Part shown: piece by piece, positions 48,401-60,600 of the stretch
Layout of the letters: the number at the start of each line of letters is the position of its first letter
How positions within the stretch are numbered: position 1 is the stretch's first letter
NCBI GenBank assembly: GCA_022575985.1
Contig: JAKSXM010000142.1
Coordinates: 6,078,001 to 6,142,000, forward strand
Length of the DNA: 64,000 nt
Direction of reading: 5' to 3'
Source: Anagrus nilaparvatae
Lineage: Eukaryota > Arthropoda > Insecta > Hymenoptera > Mymaridae
Translations under genes and position numbers: made by a program
The notes under the pieces: generated by a model
Told to the model about the DNA's origin: nothing
Database searches by the model: none
Seen by the model: the letters and a program-made list of their open reading frames with translations, nothing else

Positions 48401-51400
48401 ATTTCAACTACCGTTGGTACCTTCAATAATTGGTACCTGCGGAATGAATTACAGCCAACAAAAATCGAAATAAATGAGCCTCTTCAAAAAGAAGGTATTT
48501 CTTTGCGAGAAGCAGCTGCTAAAATTTCTATTTTTGGTGGCCAGGGTGTTAGCAAATGCAATTGCGCAGCATTAAAAAATAAGTGTAAAACCTTAAAATG
48601 TTCATGTTTTAAAAACAAACTTTTATGTAATTCACGATGCCATGGTAAATCAACATGCGCAAATAAAACATAGTTAACTTTCTTATTAAAATACAAAAAT
48701 ACGTTTGAAAAATATTGCTAATAATTTTTTAATATTATTTATATTTATATTATGAGATTGAATGAGTCATTAAATGATAAATTTTCAAAACTCTAAAACG
48801 ACTAGTACTTTTATATTTTTTTAATCCTCTTAAAATAATCTTTTTCACTCGCTACAAAATGACTAGTACTTTTGTTATTTTTATGGTAATTTTTATTTAA
48901 AAATTATATTTTTATTTTAAAATACAAAGTGCCTAATCCGGCCTCGTCACTTCATAAATCGCCTAGGCTATTTACAAAGTGACGGAAAACAACAAAACGC
49001 CTGCGACATATATAATTCTATCGCTTTACCGCGTGCAAAACTTGAAAAATTTGATTCTAATCCTCGAAACATTTATTGTAACCCGATAGGATAAATTTTC
49101 GAAATAAGAATAATTTATTTAATTGCAAGGCTCATGCACTGTAAAAAGTAACGTTCTTATATTAACAAAAAAGTTGGAACATTTTCGAAAAATTAGTATA
49201 TTTTCGAAAAAATTTGTAAATATTCGAAAAAAATCGTATATTTTCTAAATTTAGTATATTAACAAAAAATTCGAGTATTCTCGATTTTTTTTTGTAAATT
49301 CGCAAGAAAAATTGATAATTTTCAATTTTTTTTCGAAAATTTACAAAAAATAGTTGTAAATTTACGAAAAATAGTTGTGAAATTACAACTATTTTCGTGA
49401 AATCAAAAAAAAAATTTTTCGAGAATATACTAAATTTAGTAAATTTACGATTTTTATCGAATATTTACAAAATTTTTTGAAAATTCACTAATTTTTCGAA
49501 AAAATTCTATTTTTTTTGTAAATCTAAGAAAGTTACTTTTTACAGTGTGTTTATAAAATATTATTGCCAAATAAATTATCTTAGCACTCTCTCGTGCATA
49601 TAAAATATTTTAAAATAAATTTCGGGACTACCGCATACAAAAATTGTACAAATACTAAACTACGCATGCAGTGAAAATCCACCTTTATAAAAAGTCTAGA
49701 CCCTTTTTATCTAGAGTATTAGAAACAGAATCATGACCAAATACCTTTCATGAAAAATATACTTTTTTAACTACAATTTTGTTTATTTAATTTTCATGCA
49801 GAATTACCAATTGTGCGTAGTCTTATGTCATTTAAATATTTTGACCTTGGAAAATTTACACCACTTTATATAATAGCGACCGCAACGTTAAATGCATCAA
49901 AAAAATTTGTCTATCACTAAAAACGATTTTAAAGGTTTCATTCATTTTCTGATGACCAGTTTTGAGTAATGAACGCTATATTATGAAAAATTGGCAAAAA
50001 ATTTGCAAGATAGGTAAATTCTTGAAAAGAATTGCTGATTGAGCCTATTTTTGTAACCTACTTAGGTTTTCGGGGTCGGTGAGCATGATTTTGAAGACAG
50101 ATTTTTAAAAATTAAAAAATTGCAAATTTTTAACCTCAAAAATAGCTATTTATTCTGTTTGAAATTTAATTACGTTTTCTAGTAAGTCTTTCGGACCAAT
50201 TATCATGATTTTGAATGCGCAATTTTAAGTCCCCCATTTTACTTTTTAAAAATCTGTCTTCAAAATCATGATCAGCGGCCCCGAAAACCTAAGCAGGGTA
50301 CCAAAAATAGACTCAATCAGCAATTATTTTCAAAAATTTACCTATTTTGCAAATATTTTGTCGATTTTTTATGATATAGAGTTCATTTCTCAAAACTGGC
50401 CATCGAAAAATAGAACCTTTAAAATGAAACCTTCAAAATTGTTTTTAGTGACAAAGAATATAAAAGTTTTACTGAGGTGGATCAATTTCTGTGCAGATAA
50501 GATTTTTGGATGCATTTAACACTCCTGGCGCCTTGACTAATAAAGCATTTTTGAGATTGAAGTAAAACTTAAGTGCCTAATTTTACTTTACCTAAAATTG
50601 TTGATCTGTAATCAGTAGGGTACATTTCTAAGCTTCGACAAATATCTGATGAATATGTTACGATACTTTCGTCTTTTTCGAAAAATGGATGAAAAATGGT
50701 TCCATCAGTTCCTCGAAAGGTGTCACAATATTCATCATTCCATACCGAAATATTTGGTTTACCATTAACTTCAATAACTTTTCCGACATTCATTAAATTA
50801 TCACGGCCTCTCAATACTTTTAAGCGATTTTTTCCAGCTGTTGCATTTTTCTAAAAGATACATTTAGACGTTTAAAACGTAATTTTTTTTACAATCATAA
50901 GTAAAAAAATTGCTTACAGCTCCGAAAAATGAAAACAGGTAAGTAGTTTCGTCTTGTTGCTTTAAGCCTGCAGATTTTAGCATCGCGCAAACTGCAGTGC
51001 CTGCAAAATCTGTAACCGAGCAATCAATTGGTAACCCATCAAATAATAAATCCTTGGCTTTAACTTTATAAAAAATTGAAGTAGGTTTTTTAAAGATACT
51101 GTCAACAGCTTTACCTATAATTGAATTTAAAATAAAATTTTTGCTAATTAAATAATTAAAATTTACTGAAAAGGTGAAAAAATCAAATTACCAACGATTG
51201 GCATCATAGCTGGTTTATCTCTAACAACAGTCATTATCATAGCAAGTATAAAAGTATGAGGTATAATTAGCTCCTCTTCGCCAGTTAAACCTCCGGACTT
51301 TTTAGGGTCAAATAAGTACGTATTTTGAAAATTATACTCAACCGAATCTTCATCATCGTGATCTTCCATATTAACTTTTTTTTGCCATTCCCTATAATTA

Positions 51401-53417
51401 ATAATAATTTTTTTTGCCAAAAATAATAATTTATTTACCTTTTACGAACAAAATATCTTACTCATAGAAATATGGCCCTATTTCCTGTACTTGTGGTTTC
51501 GCACCTTGTTCAACCTCTTCAGGATTGGTAACATTAAATAACCATACTCTAAATTCAATAAAAAATGGAAACTCTGACCATAAGCCTCTAGTATCTGATC
51601 CTGGCGTTAATTGCACTTGCTAAAAATTTGACGTTATTAATTTAAAAAAATTATTTTGCTAAATCATCATAGTTTAGCTTATAAAAAATTTTTTAAACGT
51701 TTTATTTGTAATCTGTATAATTAATTTTTTTATCCTGGTTAAAAAAAATAGATTTCATAGAATAATAAACTCTAGTAATTTGCTATTTTTATGACTTTTT
51801 CAATGTGGTAAAAAAATAATTTAATTGCAACGAAAATTCTAAATCACCGAAAAAGTCTAACATCTGGCTGATGCACTCTAGCTAAAATTGCTAAATTTTA
51901 TTCTCATGTTTTCAGTATTTAATTATTTTAGAAGTTTTTTTGTTTTGTACGTACGAGAAAAAGATGTTTTGATAGTAGAATTTATGATTTATCCAGAAAA
52001 TATTACGTATGCACTCGCTTATGTAACAGTTTAGGATTCACATACTTATAAGATAAATATTTTTATTTAGGTTAAATACTAAATGTCCATTTTAAATATT
52101 TAAATATCAATTTTAAGTTATAAATAATTAAATAACTTTATTCAGGTACAATATAAAAACAAGAAATGAAATGTATAGGCTCAAGATTAAAATTCATGAC
52201 AATTATGCATAATCTATAACTATAGTTTCGAGTATATTTTCAAATAATTTTTTATTAAATATATAAATCCATTTTTTATTTAACCCAAAAGTGAAAAATT
52301 TTAACATGGCTAATCATTATACTCATAAAATATTTAAAAAAGCTATTATTTCCATGCTCTTTGGTTGTGTAAAGACCCAAAGCAGTTGTAAGTTTTTTTT
52401 AATCAATGACCTCGAGATGTTTTAATTTGGCTAGATATTTTTAATTTGGGGTTTCTGCACAGGGTAAATTTTTATTTCGGCGAAAGTTATAATTTTTTTC
52501 CCTAGTATGCCACGAAAAATTTGTGCATTAGATTTTTAATAATAAGAATTATGCTGACGACAATTTGTGGGATGCAAAATTTGAAAATATAAGACGGTAT
52601 AAATAAGGCTTCAAAGACAACAAATTAAGCTTTTTAAAAATTAATTTTAAATCTGATTTTAAATGAAACTTATACATTGTATACCAAAAATTACACAAAA
52701 TCCTAAATGGAGTCAATTATTTTTGGTATCACAACTAAAAGAGATAATTGTTTGCAATATTAGCATCAAATAATAAGTTAAAATTTTAAGAATCTTATTT
52801 TTTAATTAAAGAGTTATCTGTATGAATGTCAGTAAAATACATAATACATTTTCTTAATGGAGGCTGTAATATTTTTTAAAAATATTTCAGCAAATTGATA
52901 TTTCCAATATAATGAAAAAAAAAAAAATATTACATGCAAATATCGTGAGATTTTTTTAGATTACTGACAATATGTTGTTGCATAAGTATTAGGTGTTAAA
53001 TGCACAGTAGAAATTATGTATTATGCAAAACAGTTGCATAAAAACACATTTTTTTATTAATTATTTAAAATAACTTTTTTTTTAGTAATTAAAAATCATA
53101 AAAATTTAATACACCTATTCCTTACAAATGAAATGTATTTAAAAAATTTTTAGTTTTAAAAATTAGTTAATTTTTGAAAGTCAATTCAAAATTTTTTATT
53201 GTACAAAATTTATTGAATTTTTGAAAAATAATTTGCTTTTATCATGCATGAACTTTTTTAATTGCATTAAAATATAGTTATTTAAATAAGTACAAAAATA
53301 TCTGCTTACCTTATGAAATGAGAAGAAAAATAATTTTGGAAATAGGACCCAACCAAACAGAACTCCAAACACGAACAAACAAATTCCAATGACACCGAGT
53401 TTTGAATGTGTCTTCAT
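42410..53417 (-). CDS. SNMP: SNMP-like CD36-family receptor, gene A
   Basis: Eight exons join in frame to 518 residues: 53417-53310, 51619-51462, 51391-51192, 51114-50918, 50850-50592, 46703-46492, 42976-42750 and 42605-42410. All introns are GT-AG. A membrane segment lies near residues 7-27 and another at the C-terminus in exon 8, with a large extracellular loop between them, the CD36 topology. Loop landmarks are [32 protein letters not shown], the Cys cluster [21 protein letters not shown] and LFWLEEG, with conserved Cys for loop disulphides. SNMPs sit in the dendrites of chemosensory neurons and help pass lipid odorants such as pheromones to receptors. Length fits SNMP1; SNMP2 or another branch is not excluded. 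Introns 5 (3.9 kb) and 6 (3.5 kb) are swollen by mobile elements compared with gene B. No broken codon was seen. ATTAAA near 42374 may be the poly-A signal. Confidence 0.9.
43804..44732. mobile_element. Inverted-repeat element in intron 6 of SNMP gene A
   Basis: Arms of about 450 bp begin ACTCCAGTCAAATCGCGG on the left and end CCGCGATTTGACTGGAGT on the right. They share CATATAGTAGAGCAAAT and GGGTAGTTTTTGCAAATTTA-type segments in mirror order. A run of G at about 43823-43831 is shortened in the right arm. ORFs inside (such as 43724-43987) are chance frames across the repeat. Confidence 0.8.
44775..45130. mobile_element. CACTGA-ended MITE with internal CGCTTGCCGCAAGCG hairpin ladder
   Basis: The ends are CACTGAAAAAAAAATCCGCT and its reverse complement, with TA directly flanking both sides (44773-44774 and 45131-45132). 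Inside are inverted arms (GACTTGAAACGTAAAGAAAA and its mirror near 44956-44978) and, on the right, five tandem self-complementary units of the TTCCGCTTGCCGCAAGCGGA type. ORFs at 44857-45111, 44915-45133 and 44973-45182 are translations of these units and not genes. Confidence 0.85.
45190..45420. repeat. GC-richer block of unknown origin in intron 6
   Basis: This 230-bp block is much less AT-rich than the surrounding intron. It contains a strong hairpin, TTCCAGACGC..GCGTCCTGGAA, at about 45298-45320. The overlapping ORFs on both strands (45139-45532) show no recognisable protein. It is probably part of a foreign or mobile element, but no ends were found. Confidence 0.35.
47706..49008 (+). mobile_element. 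Non-autonomous Ginger-like integrase transposon, TATA target duplication
   Basis: The element starts TGTCGCAGGCG and ends CGCCTGCGACA. Terminal inverted repeats are about 240 bp (roughly 47706-47944 and 48770-49008) and closely matched. TATA flanks both ends (47702-47705 and 49009-49012). TGTNR ends, long inverted repeats and a 4-bp duplication are described for Ginger elements, DNA transposons with a retrovirus-like integrase. The interior retains only the C-terminal coding part (48054-48673). It sits in intron 5 of SNMP gene A and is absent from the corresponding intron of gene B. Confidence 0.85.
48054..48673 (+). pseudogene. C-terminal remnant of a KRBA2-like integrase protein, frameshifted
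   Basis: Downstream of a possible acceptor (ATTTTAG) the frame opens with a PHD-like zinc finger: C-x2-C, C-x2-C, H-x2-C and C-x2-C in order. It is followed by a [20 protein letters not shown] segment typical of the region after the integrase core in KRAB-A domain-containing-protein-2-like transposon proteins. Near 48383 the frame shifts, and similarity resumes with an NWYLRNELQ segment, [11 protein letters not shown] and a final Cys-rich tail (CNC...CSC...CNSRC), ending at the stop 48671-48673. The integrase catalytic core is missing. The frameshift and truncation make it non-functional. Confidence 0.8.
49137..49547. mobile_element. CACTG-ended palindromic MITE, copy 2
   Basis: It has the same ends as the copies at 41234 and 56101 (CACTGTAAAAAGTAAC and its mirror) and the same self-complementary interior, here 411 bp. 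TG directly flanks both ends (49135-49136 and 49548-49549), a 2-bp duplication. It lies in intron 5 of SNMP gene A, between the Ginger-like element and the inverted repeat at 49887. Confidence 0.88.
49887..50520. mobile_element. Inverted-repeat element in intron 5 of SNMP gene A
   Basis: GTTAAATGCATC at the left end is mirrored by GATGCATTTAAC at the right. Arms of nearly 300 bp share CTTAGGTTTTCGGGG, TCATGATTTTGAAGACAGA and GCTGATTGAG in mirror order. The arms are diverged, so it is older than the palindrome at 15235. The ORF at 50268-50519 is a chance frame. Confidence 0.8.
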
Positions 53418-53633
53418 GATAAAAAATTGAAAATTTTAACAACAAAAAAGGAAAAAAATTATTAAAGAATTGAACCAATAAATCGGTTCAAAATTTTTTT
53501 CAACAGAAAGTCATTCTTGGATAAAACTTTTACATAATTAGAAGAAAATAAATTGAAATTTCTGATATAATTTAAAAAAAAACGTATTTTAACAACTGGA
53601 ATACCAAAGTACAAATGTCATTAAGTGAAACCG

Positions 53634-53765
53634 ATATACTTAAAGATCGAGTTAAAAAACAATGGTGTTGATATGAGTCTTTTAAAAGTTTTGCGCAATG
53701 AATAATGTGCGCGACCCTGCTATCAAGACCTGATGTTTAATGATATATTATATTTTATTATTATC
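53634..53765 (-). promoter_or_regulatory. Conserved upstream block of SNMP gene A
   Basis: This block lies about 220-350 bp upstream of the start codon of gene A. It matches the block at 61838-61970 upstream of gene B far better than the surrounding non-coding DNA does. The strongest core is TTGCGCAATGAATAATGTGC followed by GCGACCCTGC. The core holds two TGCGC-type half sites in inverted order, a plausible protein-binding site or promoter. The flanking ACTTAAAGATCG is also shared. Confidence 0.65.
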
Positions 53766-54523
53766 AACGTGGACACTAGGAAAACTCGCGTGAACACAAT
53801 TAAAAAAAAAGTACAGTCATTCACTATTATTTTATAAAATTTTGTAAATATTGAAAATTATTTGAATTTTACAGTAAATTAAATGAATGAATCTAATACG
53901 ATTTGGTAAAATAAAAAGCCAAAGATATTATTTTATTACTATTTCTTTCTCATGAAAAATGGCCAAAACTAACCATTCAAAAATTGCAAAAAAATCTGTT
54001 ATTAACATTTCTAGATCTTAAGATTCTACCCAAATTATTCTGATTCCCTAAATCCGTATTATTCTAATTAGAACTTATAAGTTCCTAAATCGACAAATTT
54101 GACCCCACCTTAAATCGGATACTTTTGAATCCCCCTGATTTTTTGATACCTTAGGTATAATACACTGATGAAGCAGAGAATTTGACTTACAATTTTTTTA
54201 AAAAATGCAAGTTGAACCCTAAAAATTAATTAAATCCAGGAAAAGTATTTAATTTGATGTTGTATTTAATAATTAACTGTAAATAAGGAATATCAGGATA
54301 TTATTCATCAAATGATATTCTCTTTTTTTAAAATTAATTGTGTTTATACATTAAACCAGGAAGAATATTAAAATGCGTTAAGTAGATCAAACACAGTATT
54401 AAAATAGTATAAAATTATTGACTTAAAATTATATATTTTTGCGTGACTATGTAGTAATAACGACGATTCATGTTATTACATAAAGAAAAAAAAAATTTTC
54501 ATGAAAATTTATATTCAAAATAT

Positions 54524-54600
54524 TTTTAATTAACATTTATTTTATATAAATATTATACATTAATTTTTACAATAATAATAATAATAATAATAATATTAAT
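54524..54600. repeat. Second paralogous upstream block with AAT microsatellite
   Basis: TTAATTAACATTTATTTTATA and TTTTTACAATAATA are shared in order with about 62388-62440 upstream of gene B, so the duplicated segment may extend about 1.1 kb upstream of the genes. An AAT tract of about nine units lies at the right end. Confidence 0.5.
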
Positions 54601-55239
54601 TAATAATTTTACAAAAAAATAAATTGCAATTATTTAGTGGAAAGTAACATTTTCTTAATTTAAAATTTTTTAAATAGATTATTTATTATAATTTTCAATT
54701 TTTTTAAACCTACTAGAAATATAAATTTTTTTAACTAAAATATTTTAGCACCGTTAAAAAATTTTACATTTAAAAGAAATATTATTGAAAAAAAATTATA
54801 ACATCATTTTAAAATTCCTTGTACATTAAATGTTATCATGATCCTGATTATATTCTAGGATTTTATTGACACAAGCTTAAAACTCAGAATTTGGTGGTTT
54901 GATTATCGTAGAACTTTCTTAAAATTATTAATTTACAAAATATTTAATAGTGTAGGTATTTCAAATTAACTCATTTCCTTAGAATATTTTTTTCTACAAA
55001 AATAATCAAGTCAAAGATACAAAAATTGACAAAGAAACTAAAATTACTTAAATTAAAATTTTTTTTTTAATTCCATTTTACTCAGAATGCTCTTTAGCAC
55101 GTCATGTGCACTTTTTTAGAACTTGTAACAAAGATATTTCAATCAAATTTGTCAATAAAATTGTACAGTTGATTATTGAGTTTTGTTAGCCAAAAAGAAA
55201 ATCAAATTAAAAATTTTTATTCCACAAAATATAAATAAA

Positions 55240-55447
55240 TGTTAAGTTTTAGGTCATAAATGGCTGAGATCCAAAATATGGGCAGTTTTGAACAAAATTC
55301 TGCTTGTCTCATGTTTTGAAAAATTATTTACTAAAATGATTTGTCAAAAAATTTGAAAAATGAATATTTTAACACTATACAAGCAGAATTTTATTTCAAA
55401 CTGCCCTAATCAGCAATCTCAGGCATTTATTACCCAAAACTTAAATT
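55240..55447. mobile_element. Small inverted-repeat element between the SNMP genes
   Basis: Arms of about 70 bp (AAGTTTTAGGTCATAAATGG, GGGCAGTTTTGAACAAAATT, CTGCTTGT) are mirrored at about 55375-55447 around a centre of about 70 bp. No coding content and no clear target duplication. Confidence 0.65.
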
Positions 55448-56100
55448 TAGGTATTTTTTATAGCAAATATCATATTGTGAGTTGATTTAAAATACCCCCT
55501 ATGTATCTTTCTTAACACCTTAAATTTACGAATTTAAATTTTTATTAATTTAAGAATAGCACATTAGTACAATACTAGAATTAAAGATATATTTTCAAAG
55601 CTAATATAAACATTAAGAAAAACTTTTATGTTTTATTCTAATACAATTAACAATAAATAAAATTGAAAACTTGTAAGTAAGGTTAAAAAACGAAGTAAAT
55701 AATAAAAAATAATTAAATGTTAAATAAATGGCAAAAATATTATTTGACTGTTAATGGAGTTGCGTTGAAAGTCAAATCCACAGCATTGAAGTATTTTTCC
55801 CCATAGTTTAATGCATGGATTTTTATTAAAATCGAAAACAAAGATTTTCTTTAAGTAAAAAATGCCTCATCAATTACTTTTCATCATATAATTATATGAT
55901 GATTTTATTTTCTATCTTCAAACAATCATTGTTTCCATTTTTGATGAAAAACTATGTACTGAAACTTGGGAAAAGATACAGGGATCGCACTTTCCATGAA
56001 GTCTACAACTGCATAAAAAGTCAAAACGTATATTTGGTTCCTTGTTTAACAAATAGCATTATAAAATAATAAAAAATACTTTTCATATTTATTTTAACTA

Positions 56101-56467
56101 CACTGTAAAAAGTAACTTTCTTAGATTTACAAAAAAATAGAATTTTTTCGAAAAATTAGTGAATTTTCAAAAAATTTTGTAATAATTCGAAAAAAATCGT
56201 AAATTTACTAAATTTAGAATATTATCGAAAAATTCGAGAATTCTTGATTTTTTTTTTTTGTGAATTTACGAAAAAAAATGGTAAATTATCAATTTTTCTT
56301 GCGAATTTATAAAAAAAAATCGAGAATTCTCGAATTTTTCGATAATATACTAAATTTAGTAAATTTACGATTTTTATCGAATATTTACAAATTTTTTTGA
56401 AAATTTACTAATTTTTCTAAAAAATTCTATTTTTTTTGTAAATCTAAGAAAGTTACTTTTTACAGTG
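56101..56467. mobile_element. CACTG-ended palindromic MITE, copy 3
   Basis: A 367-bp full-length palindrome with ends CACTGTAAAAAGTAACTTTC and its mirror. TA flanks both ends directly (56099-56100 and 56468-56469). It lies between SNMP genes A and B. Confidence 0.88.
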
Positions 56468-57607
56468 TACTATTAATAATTATAAAAATAATAGACATAA
56501 ATTTAAATTTTTACTATGCTAGTTTACTATGGTAAATTAAATAAATATGAAATGTGCAACGACAAACTAGTCATATATATTTTAAATATATTTCTGACGG
56601 CTTCTGGTCTATTATAAATTCAAAAAATTCTAATATTTATTCAGTGTTATCATATAAAATGTTCCAACAACGCGTAAGATAACCTATAAATAATAAATAT
56701 CGGCAATTTTCCAATTTACTGCTAATATTAATTGCTATCTTATACAAATTTTTGAATCCTATCTTATATATCTAAGATCTAACGTTTTCTTTTTTTTATT
56801 TTATTTTATTTTATTTTGAGTTTTGAGCATTCTAATATTTCGTTATTTCTTTTTATTCGACGTTTTAAAAGCACTTTGAGAATTTTCAATCTTTCTGCTG
56901 ATATTTAATTAATTAACCTAAAAGATATTCATTGTTGGTATTAATTATTTTATAAAAAATTATAGTGCATAGAATAATTTTAATTTTGGACATTACGAAA
57001 AAGTGAATTCTTTGTTGAATTATTCTTTTGTGCAAGCATGCGATGCAGTACAATAGAATATGTGTAAATTTCATTTTTGGGGTTGTACCTATTTTATTTT
57101 AATGGAATTATTATTAAGTCATTATTTCAAATCTTATAAAAACTTATAGCTAGAGTAGTAACTAAAATATTTAGATTTAAAGACCCCCCCCCCCCATGAT
57201 AAATTTATTTTAAAAATTTAAAAGCACTAATTTTAAAATTTATTTAACACGAAAGCTAATTACAGACTGGTGTAGTCTTGAACGACTGAAATATAAAATA
57301 TAAAATGGTCTTAAACTAATTTTTACAAAAGAATCATTGAAAATGTAACAATCAGTTCATAAAATAAACGTGGTAGTGGATCATATCCTAATCACAAGAA
57401 CTTGTAAAATATTTTGTGCAAGTGTTAGTTTAATAAATCTAAATAATTATTACAAAGGTACTGCAAACTTAATAAATATTTACAATCAAAATTTTTACAA
57501 TTTTTAACTAGGAAAAGTTCATATGCAAGTTACTTTTTAGCAAAACATTTATTTTATATCACAGTATTTATGCAAATTCAGTTGTGAAAAGATTCAAGTT
57601 TTTGATT

Positions 57608-60600
57608 TTAATCTAATTTTGGTGGTACTTGTGCAGGATGAAATGGAAAATTATTAAAATTTCTATTTTCACTAATTGTTGGAAGATTTTGCTTGTGCGT
57701 TATTTTATTATTCACTAAATTCTCACTTGTTTGCGACGCCGTAAAATGTTTAAATCCAGCGAAGCCAACCATAGCGAGCCCAACCAACATCAGAACATAT
57801 CTTAAAATTCTAAAATAACATTTAAACAAATAAATATATTATATATAATTTTTTTGTTATCATTATATGTTTGTTTATTTTTAAAGCTAGATTGATAACG
57901 ATAAAAATTTTTTATTTTGAAAAAACTGAATTTCCAATAAATAAATTTTTATACAGTAAAAAACCTAAAAAATTGATAAGTATAAGCAAAAATTTTGGAA
58001 AAGAATTTCTTCAATTCAGGTATATTTTTCAAATATCAAATCTTCATAAATTTATTGCTTACTTGTTAAATTTAACTCCAGTATGAGCCATTCTTAATTG
58101 AGAAGCTATCCAATCAGGAACCGTTATACCCTCTTCAAGCCAAAAAAGGGGAAATAGAGCTTCTGGGAACTTTTTCATAAGCTTAAACTTTTCGACCGGT
58201 TTGACGAATATATTGAATTGTAATCGTGCTTTTGCAACTACTGGAGAACCAGTTAGCCTATCAAACTCCAATCTAAATTGGTGATCCTCCTATTTAATTA
58301 TTAATAAAACAGCGTAAAAATTACACCTTACTAATTTTAAAAGATTAAAATTAAAAATTTGAGCATTTATTTTTTTGAAAATTGTTTAATACTAGTTGCT
58401 AGTTTTATATTGAGATAATCAAATTGAGATAATCAAAAAAAGGTACCTCGTTTGGGTTAAGACCATCAACAGATGCTAAGTAAGATTCATCAGCCAAATA
58501 GAAATGGGGATGAGAAGCAACCATAGGAGCACCAGCACACTTGAACATATCATAAACTCCTTTTTTTAAGCATTTATCTGGAGCTTCACAGTAACATCTT
58601 TGTTCTGGGAATTCTTCTGGATCTCCGAAATACATTGTATGACGTCTTGTTTTTATACCTACAACAATCAATTAAGTTTTGTTATCTTTTTATTACATTT
58701 TTAACTTATAAAATTAAATATTATAAGTTAAAAATGCAAAATTTATAATTTATAACTTCTAACATTAGTGGTGGTACGGGAAATTTCATATTTTTTTTTT
58801 AAATCTTTAAAAATATATTTTTTATCTACCAAATAATAAAAAAGAGGGCATAATTTACTGAATCATGAATATATTGCTTAACTAAAAAAATTATAAATTA
58901 TTGATTTTGAAATTGGTAATTCAAGTTTTTGTGTAAAAATGGACCAAAACACTATCACTTGTACCTTGTAAACGTAATTTTAACTTTAAATTTATTATAC
59001 TTTCAATAATTTATTGATCATATGCTTCATATGCTCAGTACTGATTAGATATATGAGCTAAAATTTCGGAAAACTTATTTTTTTTTTTTGGTAGATAGTT
59101 GCTAGTATTTTCCGGTGTATTAAATAGTATTAAATTATTCTCAATTAATAAGTAAAAAATCAGTACGCAATTACACACCTAAAACTTTTGATCTGTAATC
59201 GGTAGGATAAACTATTAAGCTTCGACAAATATCTGGTGAATATATTACGATACTTTCTTCTTTTTCAAAAAATGGATGAAAAATTGTACCATCGGTGCCT
59301 CGGAAGGTATCGCAATATTCATCATCCCATACTGAAATATTTGGTTTACCATTAACTTCAATAACTCTTCCAACATCCATTAAATTTTTACGACCTCTTA
59401 ATACTTTCATACGGTTTTTCCCAACAGTTCCATTTGACTAAGCAAATTATTTAATTATTAAATATATTATGTACAAATGCAATTGCAATTGTATTAAGAA
59501 GCATAACTTACGGCTCCAAATAATGAAAACAGATAAGTAGTTTCATCTCTTTTTTTAAAACCTGCGTCTTTTAACTGTGAACAAACTGCGCTGCCTGCAA
59601 AATCCGATACGGAGCAATCAATTGGTAAACCGTCAAATAATAAATCCTTAGCTTTGACTTTGAAGAATAGAGAAGGTGGTTTTTTAAAGATACTATCAAC
59701 AGCTTTACCTATATTACAGCAAATTACAGGAAAGCAAAAAAATCCTTTGTCATTAATTCTTTAAAATCAGGGAACAAAAAAAAAATTAATTAACTTTACC
59801 AATTATAGGAAGCATAGATGGTTTTTCTCTAACTACCGTCATTACCATCGCAAGTATAAATGTATGTGGTACAATCAGTTCTTCCTCTCCACTTAAGCCT
59901 TTTGTAGGATCAAGAAAGTATGTATTATGAAAATTATATTTAACTGAATCTTCATCGTCCGAATCTTCAAAATCAACTTTTTTTTGCCATTTCCTAAAAT
60001 TATTATTATTATAATTGTTACAATATAAATGAAAATATTTCAATGAAAATTGCACTTTTTTAAAAATCAATCTTACTCATAGAAGTATGGTCCAACTTCT
60101 TGTACACGTGGTTTTGCCCCTTGTACTACCTCTTCAGAATTTGTTACGTTGAATAACCATACTCTAAAGTCAATAGAGAATGGGAATTCTGACCATAAAT
60201 CTCTTGTATCTGTACCTGGTGTAATTTGTACTTGCTAAAAAATCATTGTTATTCGTAAGAATGTTAGTTCACGAAAAAAGGACCGATAATTTAATTTTAT
60301 GGTGTATTTTTTTATTTTTTTTTCTCAATAAAAACCAGTTGCAGACAATGCAAATGTAGTTTAAAAAACTATTTAATTATAACTACATTATAAAAATTTT
60401 TTTCAGGGTACTTGCTAACCTGATGGTATATTTATAATTCTGAATGTAAAATTATTTTAAACAAATTTATAATACCGTTAAATAATATAAATTTAACATC
60501 CTGATAAAATACCCGAACAATAAAAAATAATAAATAAACAAACAATACCCAAGAAATTTTATAGTGTTGAAAAAAATTAGTAAATGTTATTGGTAAAAAT

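Noticed and set aside
48484..48696. 70-residue minus-strand ORF
   Set aside because: It is the antisense shadow of the Ginger-like coding remnant.
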